Source of the DNA: an uncultured Sutterella sp.
Lineage (GTDB): Bacteria; Pseudomonadota; Gammaproteobacteria; Burkholderiales; Burkholderiaceae_F
Assembly (NCBI GenBank): GCA_905213905.1
Contig: CAJMKD010000007.1
Coordinates: 29,641 to 93,640 of the forward strand
Direction: 5' to 3'
Length of the DNA: 64,000 nucleotides
The notes beneath the pieces were generated by a model. The model saw only the letters and a list, made by a program, of their open reading frames with translations. It made no database searches and was not told the origin of the DNA. A program made the translations under genes and the position numbers. The first letter of the stretch is position 1, and the number at the start of each line of letters is the position of its first letter. Shown one piece after another: positions 17,201 through 25,467 of the stretch.

Positions 17201-17984
17201 CCGCTCTCGGCGGCATCTCTTCTGCAGCTGCGTCGCCGGCGTGGTCGTCTGAAGCGTTGGATTTGAACGTCAGGCGCTCGTGGCCTAAGCGAGCTTTCGC
17301 GCAGTCGCCGGAAAGGTCGCTCGTCTCGGCCTCTCCCGTATGGCAGGCTGCATGGGCGCCTTCGGATGCCGGTTCTGTCTTTGAATTGAGCGGTGATGAG
17401 CACGGCGCGGCGGGCAGGGCATCTCGCTCGAACGCCGGCGCACCAGAGTCGATCGATGCTGGCGCAGCCGCTTCGGAATCGCTGTCGGGCGTGCTTCTAT
17501 CCGTGCTTTCCGGTGCGCTCTCTGCGCGATTTTCCGATGAATGGACGAGCGCGCATTCGTCGACGCGTTGCGTGGCGCTGCTCGAAGCAGCCTCAGCCTC
17601 AGCCATGGGCATCGTCGCCGCGGCGGCCTCGCGGGGCGCCGGCGCCTTTGGCTGGCTTTCAGCGGTCTTCGCTGAGTGAGCGCTTCCATTCGTCTCTTTG
17701 GCCGCTCCTGCGGTCTCCGAGGAGGCCGATTCAAGGCGCGGCTGCGCCGCAGTTGCCGAAGCGCTGTGTCCGGCCGCGGCGCTCGGAATCACCGCCGGCG
17801 CCTCAATGCTTTTTGCGAGCGTCTTTTCGCCGGCGCGCTGCGCTGCTTTTTCGGCAGCGGCAGGCTCAAGGACGCCCGCTTCAGGCAAAGCCGCCGTGCG
17901 ATTGAGCGGGCGGCGCTGCGTGCGGCGGGCATTGCGTTTCTCTGAACGTTTTCCGGAACGTTTACCGGCGCGTACTTTCGTCAT
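14262..17984 (-). CDS. giant DUF2157 / GDYXXLXY membrane protein
   Basis: The open frame encodes 1240 residues. Residues 1 to about 395 are low-complexity Ala/Glu/Ser/Pro with a very basic start (TKVRAGKRSGKRSEKRNARRTQRR). From about residue 397 a hydrophobic DUF2157-like region begins (RRRFLGRIALFGGAAF..., AVIGQTYQSGAGAASLLGIWSLL). Some twenty more predicted membrane segments resemble DUF4401. Near residue 1100 comes MGDFMALGYDALRE, the motif of GDYXXLXY proteins, which in many bacteria are a separate gene beside DUF2157. Here all parts are fused. The true start may be internal, for example the ATG at 16954 (MEKEAL), which would drop most of the low-complexity part. Function unknown; probably inner-membrane. 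Confidence 0.75.
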   Translation of the reverse strand: MTKVRAGKRSGKRSEKRNARRTQRRPLNRTAALPEAGVLEPAAAEKAAQRAGEKTLAKSIEAPAVIPSAAAGHSASATAAQPRLESASSETAGAAKETNGSAHSAKTAESQPKAPAPREAAAATMPMAEAEAASSSATQRVDECALVHSSENRAESAPESTDRSTPDSDSEAAAPASIDSGAPAFERDALPAAPCSSPLNSKTEPASEGAHAACHTGEAETSDLSGDCAKARLGHERLTFKSNASDDHAGDAAAEEMPPRADACALLPTSAATASAPLSCGGPAAAAPSIAPAAALPAPDAAPGPEVPQAKAVTAQHENAEPSANAAASEQQAGDARQSALPCMEKEALTNFKSTDNKSACAPIEETAERLASEPHPCAAAAPFADNSTEDAGAASRRRFLGRIALFGGAAFAAAALLFAAANWAGWAPALRIGFFSLFALAPGLALLLPARMRTPLREDAAGTAFGLMLCLLLAVIGQTYQSGAGAASLLGIWSLLLTPWLFFVRRPMFFTLWFAAALLALLFMGDEILAGEARLARLAPGMLFACAAAVALSLAARACGGACRAAAVLPACAATLLSAGAATFMLLASAGNTPALSLVPAYMIAFGIAAAGFALSKRPELLSLIVFGAAALLEGVWFHTAGRMTSNPLAYVPGILIAFAALIALWRIGRSADFSHRKNQSAAAAERPESKEGDPAFPMPALRLRLSFVPRAASALLAALAVLLLLLLAQSIFELPTFETGLVLAVAALSAAAFFSRSRQTKRRTPAMLAAALLAAAGIAMVFIEATGGSSWSATILSSILPLAASLVFRSSFALWAAMALPAAASAACSPWLTGAAAAAAGLLVVLLRTPYADRKPRLANAAAKCLPAFIWMSWFGSGVLPWIEGQMLPDWASVEGLLLCAGALLAALGGFAALLRAGFGQLFSFGFLALGAAVMARFGPDAAPLLLALAGMTPIRGDEAGRRSLSPWLFLILFWSSAHAAYWLLPAEDGANLLLSAALDQFFFAALFGALFLLSGLEAKRQGASSAHALHEGCCEQSLLAKPQGLRRFDRPARSALLLLTAAFVALGILRDERILQTGEAFTAALAPVDPRDLLMGDFMALGYDALREAPSAAALRKAREAEGASPEDRHIRYKACFGVEETASGELLRLLAVKPEGDAPPEGTRLELAYDPTTRLAKLPSRWFFSSGEAPLWDKARFAALRCAEGRCLLAGLLDAAGRPIQSAEKPFFERLINARY

Positions 17985-18103
17985 GCGTAGGCTGATGTGC
18001 TGTTGAAATGCGGCGCAGGAACGATGGATGCCGATACCATGCGCATTGAGGCACTATAGCGCCTTGCTGCGGTGGGCTTCGGTGAAAACGATTGCTTCAG
18101 TTC

Positions 18104-18739
18104 TCAGCGCTCGGCCGAAGGCAGGCCGTTCAGCCGTCTTGCCGCGCGCATCAGGCGCTTTGCCGCCGGCCGCCGAAGGTAGCTCGGGTCGAGCCCGTCA
18201 GGCCCGAAGCGGTACCGGTCAAGCGCGTCGGCATCTTTGAAGATCTGCGTGAGAAGCCGCATTTTCGGCTCGACCGCAATGCCGCAGCCAAGCATGTCGG
18301 GGAGGTCGTGGAAGGCGAGCGCATGACGAACGAGAGGGTCGGGCGAAAGCCCTTGCGCTTCGGCCCAGGCAGCATAGTGAAGGCTAGCGCGCATGCCGTG
18401 TCCGGTGTCGAGGTCGTCGTCCTCTCGGCGAGAATCATGGAATACCGCTGCGAGCGAGAGCCGCGTCAGATCGGCCTTCTCAAGTGATTCGAGGCCGCCG
18501 ATCAAAAGCGCAAAAATCAGCACGCGCAGCGCATGCGGCTTTTCGTGAACGCTGCCGCCGAAGTCGTTGAAGTCGATTTCCGAGAGGAGCGCCGCATGCG
18601 TGTCTAGAAGCGGCAGGAGCACCGCATTCAGCGCTTCAATCGCATTCCGATCTTCGGAGTCGAGCGCATCAAGCGCCTCGCGCCAAAGCGCATCTGCGCT
18701 TTGGATGGCGTCATTCGCTGTTTTTGGAAAGGCCTTCAT
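18104..18739 (-). CDS. HD-domain phosphohydrolase-like protein
   Basis: This 211-residue soluble protein has the HD-superfamily metal residues: an early His in SVHEKPHALRVL (about residue 68), the HD doublet in AAVFHDSRREDDDLDTGHG (about residue 100), and a late Asp in FKDADALDRYRFG (about residue 170). Many HD proteins hydrolyse nucleotides or phosphodiesters, but the target here is not predictable. It lies 46 bases behind pgsA on the same strand and is probably the last gene of the lipoprotein-uvrC-pgsA-HD operon. Confidence 0.75.
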   Translation of the reverse strand: MKAFPKTANDAIQSADALWREALDALDSEDRNAIEALNAVLLPLLDTHAALLSEIDFNDFGGSVHEKPHALRVLIFALLIGGLESLEKADLTRLSLAAVFHDSRREDDDLDTGHGMRASLHYAAWAEAQGLSPDPLVRHALAFHDLPDMLGCGIAVEPKMRLLTQIFKDADALDRYRFGPDGLDPSYLRRPAAKRLMRAARRLNGLPSAER

Positions 18740-18785
18740 TTCTTCTTATGGATGCGCAGTGAGGCATCGATGAAAGCAGGTCCGG

Positions 18786-19433
18786 TCAAGCGTCGGCAGC
18801 TTCAGCGGCATGCGCACGCGCTTCCGCGCGCTCCCGGCGAATGGCGCGGCTTTCATCGAAATAAGGGCCGGCAGCGCGCATGTAGACGTACATCGAGTAA
18901 ATCGTGAGCAGCGCCGCAATCCAGATGAGAATCGTTCCGATGAAGCCAACGTTGATGCCGAAGACCGGCTGATACCAGAGCAGGCAGGGAATGGCGACCA
19001 TCTGCGCGATCGTCTTCGATTTGCCGAACCAGTTGACTTTGACGAGGCCGGATTCGCCGATCTTCGCCATCCATTCGCGCAGGCCCGTCACGGCAATTTC
19101 GCGGCCGATGATGATCATGGCGACGGCCATGTCGCAGCGGTCGAGCTCAACGAGCGAGACGAGCGCGGCGGCAACGAGGAGCTTGTCTGCGATCGGATCA
19201 AGAAAGGCGCCCATGCGCGTGGCCCACCCTTCATAGCGTCTGGCGAGAAAGCCGTCGAGCGCGTCGGTAACAGCGGCAATCACGAAGATGACGCAGGCAA
19301 TGATGTTCTGCCACATGATCGGCATCACCGAATGAGGCAGATAGAAGACGCCCATCACAAGAGGGATCATCGCAATGCGGGCCCAGGTAAGGACCATCGG
19401 GACGTTGAGCTTGAAGGGCGGCTTGAGCTTCAT
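18786..19433 (-). CDS. pgsA: phosphatidylglycerophosphate synthase
   Basis: The 215-residue inner-membrane enzyme joins CDP-diacylglycerol and glycerol-3-phosphate, the committed step to phosphatidylglycerol. The CDP-alcohol phosphotransferase motif is intact near residues 60-85: DALDGFLARRYEGWATRMGAFLDPIADK, with the Asp residues that bind metal. About five hydrophobic segments follow the usual plan. The start overlaps the uvrC stop by 4 bases, so the two are translationally coupled. The uvrC-pgsA pairing is common in proteobacteria. The C-terminus is a little longer and more charged (RREREAR-type) than in E. coli. Confidence 0.93.
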   Translation of the reverse strand: MKLKPPFKLNVPMVLTWARIAMIPLVMGVFYLPHSVMPIMWQNIIACVIFVIAAVTDALDGFLARRYEGWATRMGAFLDPIADKLLVAAALVSLVELDRCDMAVAMIIIGREIAVTGLREWMAKIGESGLVKVNWFGKSKTIAQMVAIPCLLWYQPVFGINVGFIGTILIWIAALLTIYSMYVYMRAAGPYFDESRAIRRERAEARAHAAEAADA

Positions 19434-21511
19434 GATTCGGAATTGTTTCGACGTGCTGTGTTGGCGGCGGGAGCAACGGGCGCCGGGCGGTTGTGGAGCT
19501 GCGCGTAGATGCGCTCGGCCAAGGCCTTGGAAATGCCCGGCACCTTGGCGATGTCTTCGGCGGATGCGTTTGAGAGCTGGCGCATGCCGCCGAAATGCGT
19601 CAGTAGTTTAGCGCGCCTCTTGGGCCCGATGCCTTCAAAGTCTTCAAGCTTCGAGGCATTGCGGGTCTTTGCGCGCTTGGCGCGCATGCCGGTGATGGCA
19701 AAGCGGTGCGCCTCGTCGCGGATCTCTGCGACGAGCATGAGCGCGCGAGACATGGTGCCGAGAACGAGCGGCTCGCGCCGCTCATCATCAATTTTGGGAA
19801 AAATCAGGGTTTCGAGTCCGGTCTTGCGGCCTTCGCCCTTGGCGACGCCCACAATGGGGCTCGGGTCAAGCCCGAGCTCGTCGAAGACCTGCCGCGCCAT
19901 TTCAACCTGGCCGCGGCCGCCGTCGACGAGAACGACGGAAGGCAGCTTCGCTTCGCCGCGCGTCACCGGCGTGTAGCGGCGCTCGAGCACCTGCTTCATG
20001 GCGGCGTAGTCGTCGCCGGGTTCGATCCCGGTGATGTTGAAGCGCCGATAAAGCGAGGACTGCATGCGCCCTTCGGCAAAGACGACGCACGAAGCCTGCG
20101 TCGCTTCGCCAGCTGTATGCGAAATGTCGAAGCACTCGACCGTAAACTTCATCGGGTCCCCGTCTTCGGGCTCAAAGCCGAGAATGTCGATCAGCTCCTT
20201 GAGGCGCGCAAACTGCGTGCCTTCCTCCTGAAGGCGGCGCTCAAGCGCGATGCGCGCATTGGCTTCGCACATTTCGAGCCAGCGGGCGCGCACGTCGCGC
20301 GGCTCCGTCACGACCGGCACGCGCCGGCCGGCAATTTCGGTGAGCATTTCAGAGAGCCGTTCGGCCGCGTCGGGCGTTTCGGGATCCTTTTCCATGATCA
20401 CGACGCTCGGAATCGGGAGCTCCGCATAGTGCTGCGAAGCGAAGGCTTCGAGAATTTCGCCCTTGGTCGGCATGAGCGCCTCGGTTTTGGCGCCCAGACG
20501 CGGGAAAAGCGGCCGGTCGCCGAGATGGCGGCCGCCTCGGACCATGGCAATGTTGACGCAGGCGATGCCGCCCGAAATGACCGCAGCGACGATGTCTGCG
20601 TCGACGTCGCCGCCCGTCGTCTCAACGGCCTGCCGGTGCTGCAGCGAGGTGAGCGCAGCGATGCGGTCGCGAAGCCGCGCTGCGTCCTCGTAGCGCCACT
20701 CATCCGAGGCGCGCCACATGGCTTTTTCGAGGTCGTCGAGCACGCCGCGCGCGCGCCCGCTCAAAAAATCAGCCGCGCGGCTGCAGTCGGCGAGGTAGTC
20801 GGCCGGCGTGATGCGCCCGCAGCAGGGGGCGCTGCAGCGGCCGATCTGCCCGAGCAGGCAGGGCCGGGTCCTGTTCTTGAAGACCGCTTCTTCGCAGGTG
20901 CGAAGCCCAAAGGCTTTCTGAAGCGTTTCGATGGCGCTGCGCGCGGCGCCGGAGTTGGGATAGGGGCCGAAGAACCGCGATCGCTTGTCGACGCCGCCTC
21001 TGTAGTAGGAAAGCCGGGGAAATGCTTCGGCGCCGATACGAATGTAGGGGTAGCTCGCGTCGTCGCGCAGCCGGATGTTGTAGCGCGGATGAAGCGTCTT
21101 GATGAGATTGTTCTCAAGCAGCAGCGCCTCGGCTTCCGAGCGCGTCACCGTTGTTTCCAGCCGCGCGATCTGGCTCACCATGAGCGCGATGCGGGGCGAA
21201 AGGCCCGTCTTTCTGAAGTACGAGGAGACGCGCTTTTTGAGGTCGCGCGCCTTCCCTACGTAGAGGCACTCGCCCTTGCTGTCGAAATAGCGGTAGCAGC
21301 CGGGCAGATTGGGAAGCGTCTTGAGCTCAGCGCTCGGATCGAAGCAGGGCGCTTCGGCGCTCGCTTCGTCGAAGGCTTCGATGCGTGCCGGCGCGGGCGC
21401 AGCCGCTTCTGCGCCTGCGCCGCTCAAGAGATCGTTCTCGGCAGCGGCCGAGCTTGCGGCAAGCCAGGGCACGGCAGCGTCGGCTGCGCCGGTGTCAGGA
21501 GTTTCAGCCAT
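19430..21511 (-). CDS. uvrC: excinuclease ABC subunit C
   Basis: The 693-residue nucleotide-excision-repair nuclease makes both incisions around UvrB-bound lesions. Domains in order are: GIY-YIG nuclease at about residues 66-150 (LPNLPGCYRYFD...LYVGKARDLKKRVSSYF), a Cys-rich cluster (CLLGQIGRCSAPCCG), the UVR motif near 255-290 (DEWRYEDAARLRDRIAAL), the RNase H-like nuclease (about 430-600, with DGGRGQ), and the helix-hairpin-helix pair at the end (FEGIGPKRRAKLL, VPGISKALAERIY). About 60 Ala-rich residues precede the usual N-terminus, so a later start is possible. It overlaps pgsA by 4 bases. Confidence 0.95.
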   Translation of the reverse strand: MAETPDTGAADAAVPWLAASSAAAENDLLSGAGAEAAAPAPARIEAFDEASAEAPCFDPSAELKTLPNLPGCYRYFDSKGECLYVGKARDLKKRVSSYFRKTGLSPRIALMVSQIARLETTVTRSEAEALLLENNLIKTLHPRYNIRLRDDASYPYIRIGAEAFPRLSYYRGGVDKRSRFFGPYPNSGAARSAIETLQKAFGLRTCEEAVFKNRTRPCLLGQIGRCSAPCCGRITPADYLADCSRAADFLSGRARGVLDDLEKAMWRASDEWRYEDAARLRDRIAALTSLQHRQAVETTGGDVDADIVAAVISGGIACVNIAMVRGGRHLGDRPLFPRLGAKTEALMPTKGEILEAFASQHYAELPIPSVVIMEKDPETPDAAERLSEMLTEIAGRRVPVVTEPRDVRARWLEMCEANARIALERRLQEEGTQFARLKELIDILGFEPEDGDPMKFTVECFDISHTAGEATQASCVVFAEGRMQSSLYRRFNITGIEPGDDYAAMKQVLERRYTPVTRGEAKLPSVVLVDGGRGQVEMARQVFDELGLDPSPIVGVAKGEGRKTGLETLIFPKIDDERREPLVLGTMSRALMLVAEIRDEAHRFAITGMRAKRAKTRNASKLEDFEGIGPKRRAKLLTHFGGMRQLSNASAEDIAKVPGISKALAERIYAQLHNRPAPVAPAANTARRNNSES

Positions 21512-21538
21512 GCGCGGCTATCCCAAAGCGTTCGAGCA

Positions 21539-21943
21539 TCACTTCTTGTCTTCGTCCTCAAGGAACTCATCGAGGTGCAGCGTGATGCCCTTGTATTCGC
21601 GGTAGACCTTCTGCGGATTTTCGCAGCGGAATTCCAGCCAGGCAGTGGCGGGTTTGGCTGCGTCGCCGGAGCCGTCCGCGGAGCTGCCCGAAATCGGCAT
21701 CATGCCCTTGTCGTTTTCGCCGCAGAAGCCGCGTGCGCGCTCGTAGATGTATTCGTTGAGGGCCTTCGCGCTTTTGGTGTTGGGCCAGGAGCCCGTGATG
21801 CGCCAGATGTTGCCGACGACGTTCACGACGTCAATGCGTCGGTTCATGATGTTTTGGTGCTCTTCCTTGAGCGAGGAGCAGCCCGTCGCAAGGACGAGCA
21901 GCGCGGCGACGGCGGCGGTGAGTCGAATGCCGGAACGGATCAT
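21539..21943 (-). CDS. small lipoprotein of unknown function
   Basis: This 134-residue protein has a lipoprotein signal peptide ending in the lipobox LATGC at Cys22, so it should be lipid-anchored. The mature part begins SSLKEEHQNIMNRRIDVVNVVGNIWRITGSWPNTKSAKALNEYIYERARGFCG and ends with an acidic LDEFLEDEDKK. It matches no family I can name. It lies 27 bases before uvrC on the same strand and is the likely first gene of that operon. Confidence 0.7.
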   Translation of the reverse strand: MIRSGIRLTAAVAALLVLATGCSSLKEEHQNIMNRRIDVVNVVGNIWRITGSWPNTKSAKALNEYIYERARGFCGENDKGMMPISGSSADGSGDAAKPATAWLEFRCENPQKVYREYKGITLHLDEFLEDEDKK

Positions 21944-22364
21944 GTTGAGAAGCTGAAGTTGGGTGTTGCGCCCGGTTCAAGGGCCGGGCAAAGTATGCAA
22001 AGAAGTAGCGTCATTCTATCCGCTTCCTAGGCGGCGTCTAGGACGGCCGGAAAAACTGATTTTTCAGGCATGTCCAGCGGCCCCGCAGCGGCGCATTTCT
22101 TAAGAATTGCATAGGATTTCCAGCAGAAAAGTGCTGTTATTTTCATAAAAATCAATAAATTAAATTCTTAAGGCGGGCGCCTTGCCAATAAGGGAGCGTT
22201 AATTTAGCCTCCCTAAACTGCCGCCTACGAAAGAATAGGGGTTCTTTGCGCCCGCAGCTGCTCGGAAGAAGAACGTGCTGCTCGAGCCCGCAGAGTGCGC
22301 CCGAAGCGGAGGTCGGCGGACTGCCGGATCTTCGCGCAACAAAATTATTAGAGAGAAGCCCCTC
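21944..22364. promoter_or_regulatory. divergent control region between the lipoprotein and ccm operons
   Basis: No gene is seen in this 421-base stretch. Its middle is AT-rich. It contains the palindrome TTCTTAAGAA (22097-22106), a related AATTCTTAAGG (22163-22173), and between them TTCATAAAAATCAA (22142-22155). The last differs from the FNR consensus TTGAT-N4-ATCAA at one half-site base. Oxygen control of ccm would make sense, but this is inference. Confidence 0.35.
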
Positions 22365-23075
22365 ATGACCGAACCGATCCTAGAAGTGAGCGCGCTCACC
22401 TGCGAGCGCGGCGAAAGAACGCTCTTTCAGGGGCTCTCTTTTGCCGTGGAGCCGGGTACGCTTGTTCGGATTGCGGGCTCGAACGGCGCCGGGAAGACGA
22501 CGCTGCTTCGCCTTATGACAGGGCTCATGCGCCCGGTCGAGGGCGAGATCCTCTGGCGCGGCACGCCGATTCTGAAGGCTGCGCAGGACTACTGGCGAGA
22601 ACTTTGCTACATCGGGCACCGCAACGGCGTGAAGGACGATCTTTCCGTCATTGAGAACGTGCTCGTCAACGCTCGCGTCGCAAGCCTCAAGGCGACGCAG
22701 GCCGAAGCGCTCGACGCGCTCGATGCCGTCGGCCTCACGGACTTCGTGGAGTCGCCGGCCGGCCAGCTCTCGCAGGGGCAGCGCCGCCGCGTGGCGCTCG
22801 CGCGGCTCTGGCTCTCGCGCAGCGTTCCGCTTTGGATTCTCGACGAGCCCTTCACGGCGCTGGATGTTCGCGGCGTCGCCCGTCTCGCCAAGCTGATCGG
22901 CGAACACGTCGCCGAGGGCGGCATCGTGATGCTCGTGACGCACCAGGAAGTCCCCGTTGAAAAGGCGCGGCTCATGGTGATCGAGCCCGAGAACTGGTCG
23001 CCGAGGAAGCGAACCGCCGTCGAGCGCGCGCTCGACGCCGCTGCGGCGCTCGAAGCGGAAAACGCAGCGAACTGA
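22365..23075 (+). CDS. ccmA: heme exporter ATP-binding protein CcmA
   Basis: The product is the 236-residue ABC ATPase of the CcmABCD complex, which drives release of holo-CcmE during System I cytochrome c maturation. Walker A is GSNGAGKTT (about residues 36-44), the signature is LSQGQRRRVALARL, and Walker B is LWILDEPFTALD. ATG 22365 is chosen because the family starts there (MTEPILEVSALTCERG); the frame is open for 30 more codons upstream. It is the first gene of a nine-gene ccm run. Confidence 0.95.
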   Translation: MTEPILEVSALTCERGERTLFQGLSFAVEPGTLVRIAGSNGAGKTTLLRLMTGLMRPVEGEILWRGTPILKAAQDYWRELCYIGHRNGVKDDLSVIENVLVNARVASLKATQAEALDALDAVGLTDFVESPAGQLSQGQRRRVALARLWLSRSVPLWILDEPFTALDVRGVARLAKLIGEHVAEGGIVMLVTHQEVPVEKARLMVIEPENWSPRKRTAVERALDAAAALEAENAAN

Positions 23076-23092
23076 GTCGGAGGGGGCGCAAA

Positions 23093-23761
23093 ATGTTCAA
23101 TCTTTTTCTCACGATTCTGCACCGCGACCTCACGCTTTCGCTTCGCCGCAAGTCCGATCTCGCGCAGGTCATCTTCTTCTTTGCTGTCGTTGTGACGCTC
23201 GTGCCGCTCGGCGTCGGCGCCGAAACCAACATCCTGCGCGCCATTGCGCCGGGCGTCGTCTGGGTGGCGGCCCTTCTTGCCGCGCTTCTTTCGCTGCCGC
23301 GCATGTTCGCAACCGACCATGACGACGGCACGCTCGAGCAGATGCTTGTTGCGGCCGAGCCGCTTCCCATCATTGTGATTGCCAAGGTGGCTGCGCATTG
23401 GCTCGTGACCGGCGTGCCGATGACTGTTTTCGCGACGATTTTCGGCGTCATGTTCGACCTGGAGCTCGACGTGACGATCGTGATGGTGGCGAGCCTTCTG
23501 CTCGGCACGCCCGTGCTCTCGCTCGTGGGCGCCGTGGGCGCCGCGCTGACGCTCGGGCTGCGCTCGGGCGGCGTGCTCACCTCGCTCCTCGTGCTGCCGC
23601 TCTACATTCCCGTTCTCATTTTCGGCGCGGGCGCCTCGCAGGCGGTCGCCGTGGGCCTCACCCCCGCATCGCACTTCATGATCGTGGGCGGCCTGACGCT
23701 TTTCTCACTTGCGCTCGCGCCCATGGCCGTTTCGGCGGCGCTTCGCATCGCGGAGCAGTAA
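23093..23761 (+). CDS. ccmB: heme exporter membrane protein CcmB
   Basis: The 222-residue inner-membrane permease partners CcmA. It opens with FNLFLTILHRDLTLSLRRKSDLAQ, the family's conserved start, and has six predicted membrane segments. RMFATDHDDGTLEQMLVA is also conserved. GGAGGGGG precedes the ATG, 17 bases behind ccmA. Confidence 0.94.
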   Translation: MFNLFLTILHRDLTLSLRRKSDLAQVIFFFAVVVTLVPLGVGAETNILRAIAPGVVWVAALLAALLSLPRMFATDHDDGTLEQMLVAAEPLPIIVIAKVAAHWLVTGVPMTVFATIFGVMFDLELDVTIVMVASLLLGTPVLSLVGAVGAALTLGLRSGGVLTSLLVLPLYIPVLIFGAGASQAVAVGLTPASHFMIVGGLTLFSLALAPMAVSAALRIAEQ

Positions 23762-23834
23762 GCTCGGTCGGACGCAGAACTGAAAACGGAACAACAAAAG
23801 CACTTTCCTCAAGCTATCAGGAGACCAAAGAACC

Positions 23835-24563
23835 ATGACTCAACCGGGAGACCTGCAGGGCTTTTACCGCAAGGCCGGGAAAATCGCGCCGATCCTCCTG
23901 ATCGTCGCGCTCGTGCTCTTTGCGATCGGCTTCTACCTGGGCTTCTTCGTCTGCCCGATCGAAGCGCGTCAAGGAAATTCCTACCGCATCATCTTCATTC
24001 ACATTCCCGCGGCCTGGCTTTCCATGTCGCTTTACGTGCTGATGGCGATCTGCTCGATCGTGGGGCTCCTGCGCAACAGCCAGCTCGCCTACATTCTCGC
24101 GCAGGCCATGGCGCCGACGGGCGCCCTCATGGGGTTCGTCGCGCTCTTCTCGGGCGCCTTCTGGGGAAGGCCGACCTGGGGCACTTACTGGGTCTGGGAT
24201 GCGCGACTCACGTCGATGCTGATTCTCTTTTTCCTCTACCTCGGCTTCATTGCGCTTCATTCGGCCATTGACGACAAGCGCCGCGCCGACCGCGCCGCGT
24301 CCGTCATTTCAATCGTCGGCGCCGTGAACGTGCCGATCATCTATTTCTCAGTGCGCTGGTGGAACACGCTTCATCAGGGCGCTTCGATCACGTCGCGCGG
24401 CTCTTCGATCGCCGACATCATGCTCTACACGATCTTCGTGATGCTCGCCGCCGGCACGCTCTACGGCGCCGGCGTGGTTCTCTCGCGCGCACGCACGATG
24501 ATTCTCGAGCGCGAGCGCCGCAGCGCTTGGATTCAGAAAACCGCTTTGGAGGGCAAGCTGTGA
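23835..24563 (+). CDS. ccmC: heme-handling membrane protein CcmC
   Basis: The 242-residue six-helix inner-membrane protein presents heme to CcmE in the periplasm. The Trp-rich heme-binding motif is visible as WGRPTWGTYWVWDARLTSMLILFFLY, and the two family His residues are present (IIFIHIPAAW and WWNTLHQG). Its stop overlaps the GTG start of ccmD, giving coupled translation. Confidence 0.95.
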   Translation: MTQPGDLQGFYRKAGKIAPILLIVALVLFAIGFYLGFFVCPIEARQGNSYRIIFIHIPAAWLSMSLYVLMAICSIVGLLRNSQLAYILAQAMAPTGALMGFVALFSGAFWGRPTWGTYWVWDARLTSMLILFFLYLGFIALHSAIDDKRRADRAASVISIVGAVNVPIIYFSVRWWNTLHQGASITSRGSSIADIMLYTIFVMLAAGTLYGAGVVLSRARTMILERERRSAWIQKTALEGKL

Positions 24564-24748
24564 GCAACTGGGCTTCCTTTTCCGACTTTATTCACATGAA
24601 CGGGCACGGCTACTACGTGTGGTGCGCCTATGCCGCCTTTCTGATCGGCGTGCTTTGGGAGCTCTACTCGCTTGTGACCCGCCGCCGTCAGATCTGCGCG
24701 CGCATCCTGCGCGAAGCGCGCGCGGCTCAGTCCACTCTGGAGAAGTAA
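24560..24748 (+). CDS. ccmD: heme exporter small subunit CcmD
   Basis: A 62-residue protein starts at GTG 24560, overlapping the ccmC stop in a GTGA. It has the CcmD plan: [26 protein letters not shown], one transmembrane helix, then a basic cytoplasmic tail ([15 protein letters not shown]). CcmD links CcmC, CcmAB and CcmE. The position between ccmC and ccmE confirms it. Confidence 0.93.
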   Translation: MSNWASFSDFIHMNGHGYYVWCAYAAFLIGVLWELYSLVTRRRQICARILREARAAQSTLEK

Positions 24749-24749
24749 C

Positions 24750-25268
24750 ATGAACGCGAAAACCAAGAAACTCGCGCTGATCGGCTGTGCCGTCTGCGTG
24801 GTGGGCGCGGGGGTCGCGCTCGCGCTGCAGGCCTTCAGCGAAAACCTCGTCTTCTTCTTTTCGCCGACGCAGGTCGCGGCGAAGGAAGCGCCTGTCGGGC
24901 GTACGTTCCGCTTGGGCGGCGTCGTCGAGGTGGGCTCCGTCGAGCATGAAAAGGACGGCGTGACGGTGCGCTTCCGCATCACGGACACGGCGCAGACCGT
25001 CCCGGTGCAGTACGAAGGGATCCTCCCTGATCTCTTCAGCGAAGGCCAGGGCGTCGTTGCGCAGGGCAAGCTCGATGACAAGGGCGTCTTCAACGCCTCG
25101 GAAGTTTTGGCCAAGCACGACGAAAACTACATGCCGCCCGAAGCCGCGAAGGCCCTTGAAGACGCGCACAAGGCCGGCGTCGCGAAGGCGCATGCCGGAG
25201 AGGCTGCCGGCGGCCAGCCCGAATGTCCCGTTCTGCCCGCCGACGCTCAGAAGAGCGCCAAGCAGTAA
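24750..25268 (+). CDS. ccmE: cytochrome c maturation heme chaperone CcmE
   Basis: The 172-residue membrane-anchored periplasmic chaperone binds heme covalently through a His. One N-terminal helix is followed by an OB-fold ([16 protein letters not shown]... [25 protein letters not shown]). The heme-binding [12 protein letters not shown] motif is intact. The start is one base behind the ccmD stop. The C-terminal tail is longer than in E. coli, with Ala/Gly-rich residues and a Cys-containing end. Confidence 0.95.
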   Translation: MNAKTKKLALIGCAVCVVGAGVALALQAFSENLVFFFSPTQVAAKEAPVGRTFRLGGVVEVGSVEHEKDGVTVRFRITDTAQTVPVQYEGILPDLFSEGQGVVAQGKLDDKGVFNASEVLAKHDENYMPPEAAKALEDAHKAGVAKAHAGEAAGGQPECPVLPADAQKSAKQ

Positions 25269-25467
25269 GACGCAGTTTTTTTCAACTGGGCGCGGCCGTG
25301 TGGCGGCCGCGTCCTTCCACCGACGCGGATAAGCCCGCAGACAAGCCCCTTGAGAATGCATTCTTGGTTCTCTCGGGGCTTGAGGCGTCCGAGGGCGGCG
25401 GAGAACTCTCTCGTTGAAGCGGCGAATCCGGCCGCCTCCTTGAATCGCAACAATCGGAGATACACAA
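25269..25467. other. ccmE-ccmF spacer with hairpin
   Basis: This 199-base gap is the longest within the ccm run. It contains CGCGGCCG/CGGCCGCG around 25291-25311 without a T-run. This may be an mRNA stability or partial termination element that lowers ccmF relative to ccmA-E. No gene is seen. Confidence 0.35.
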
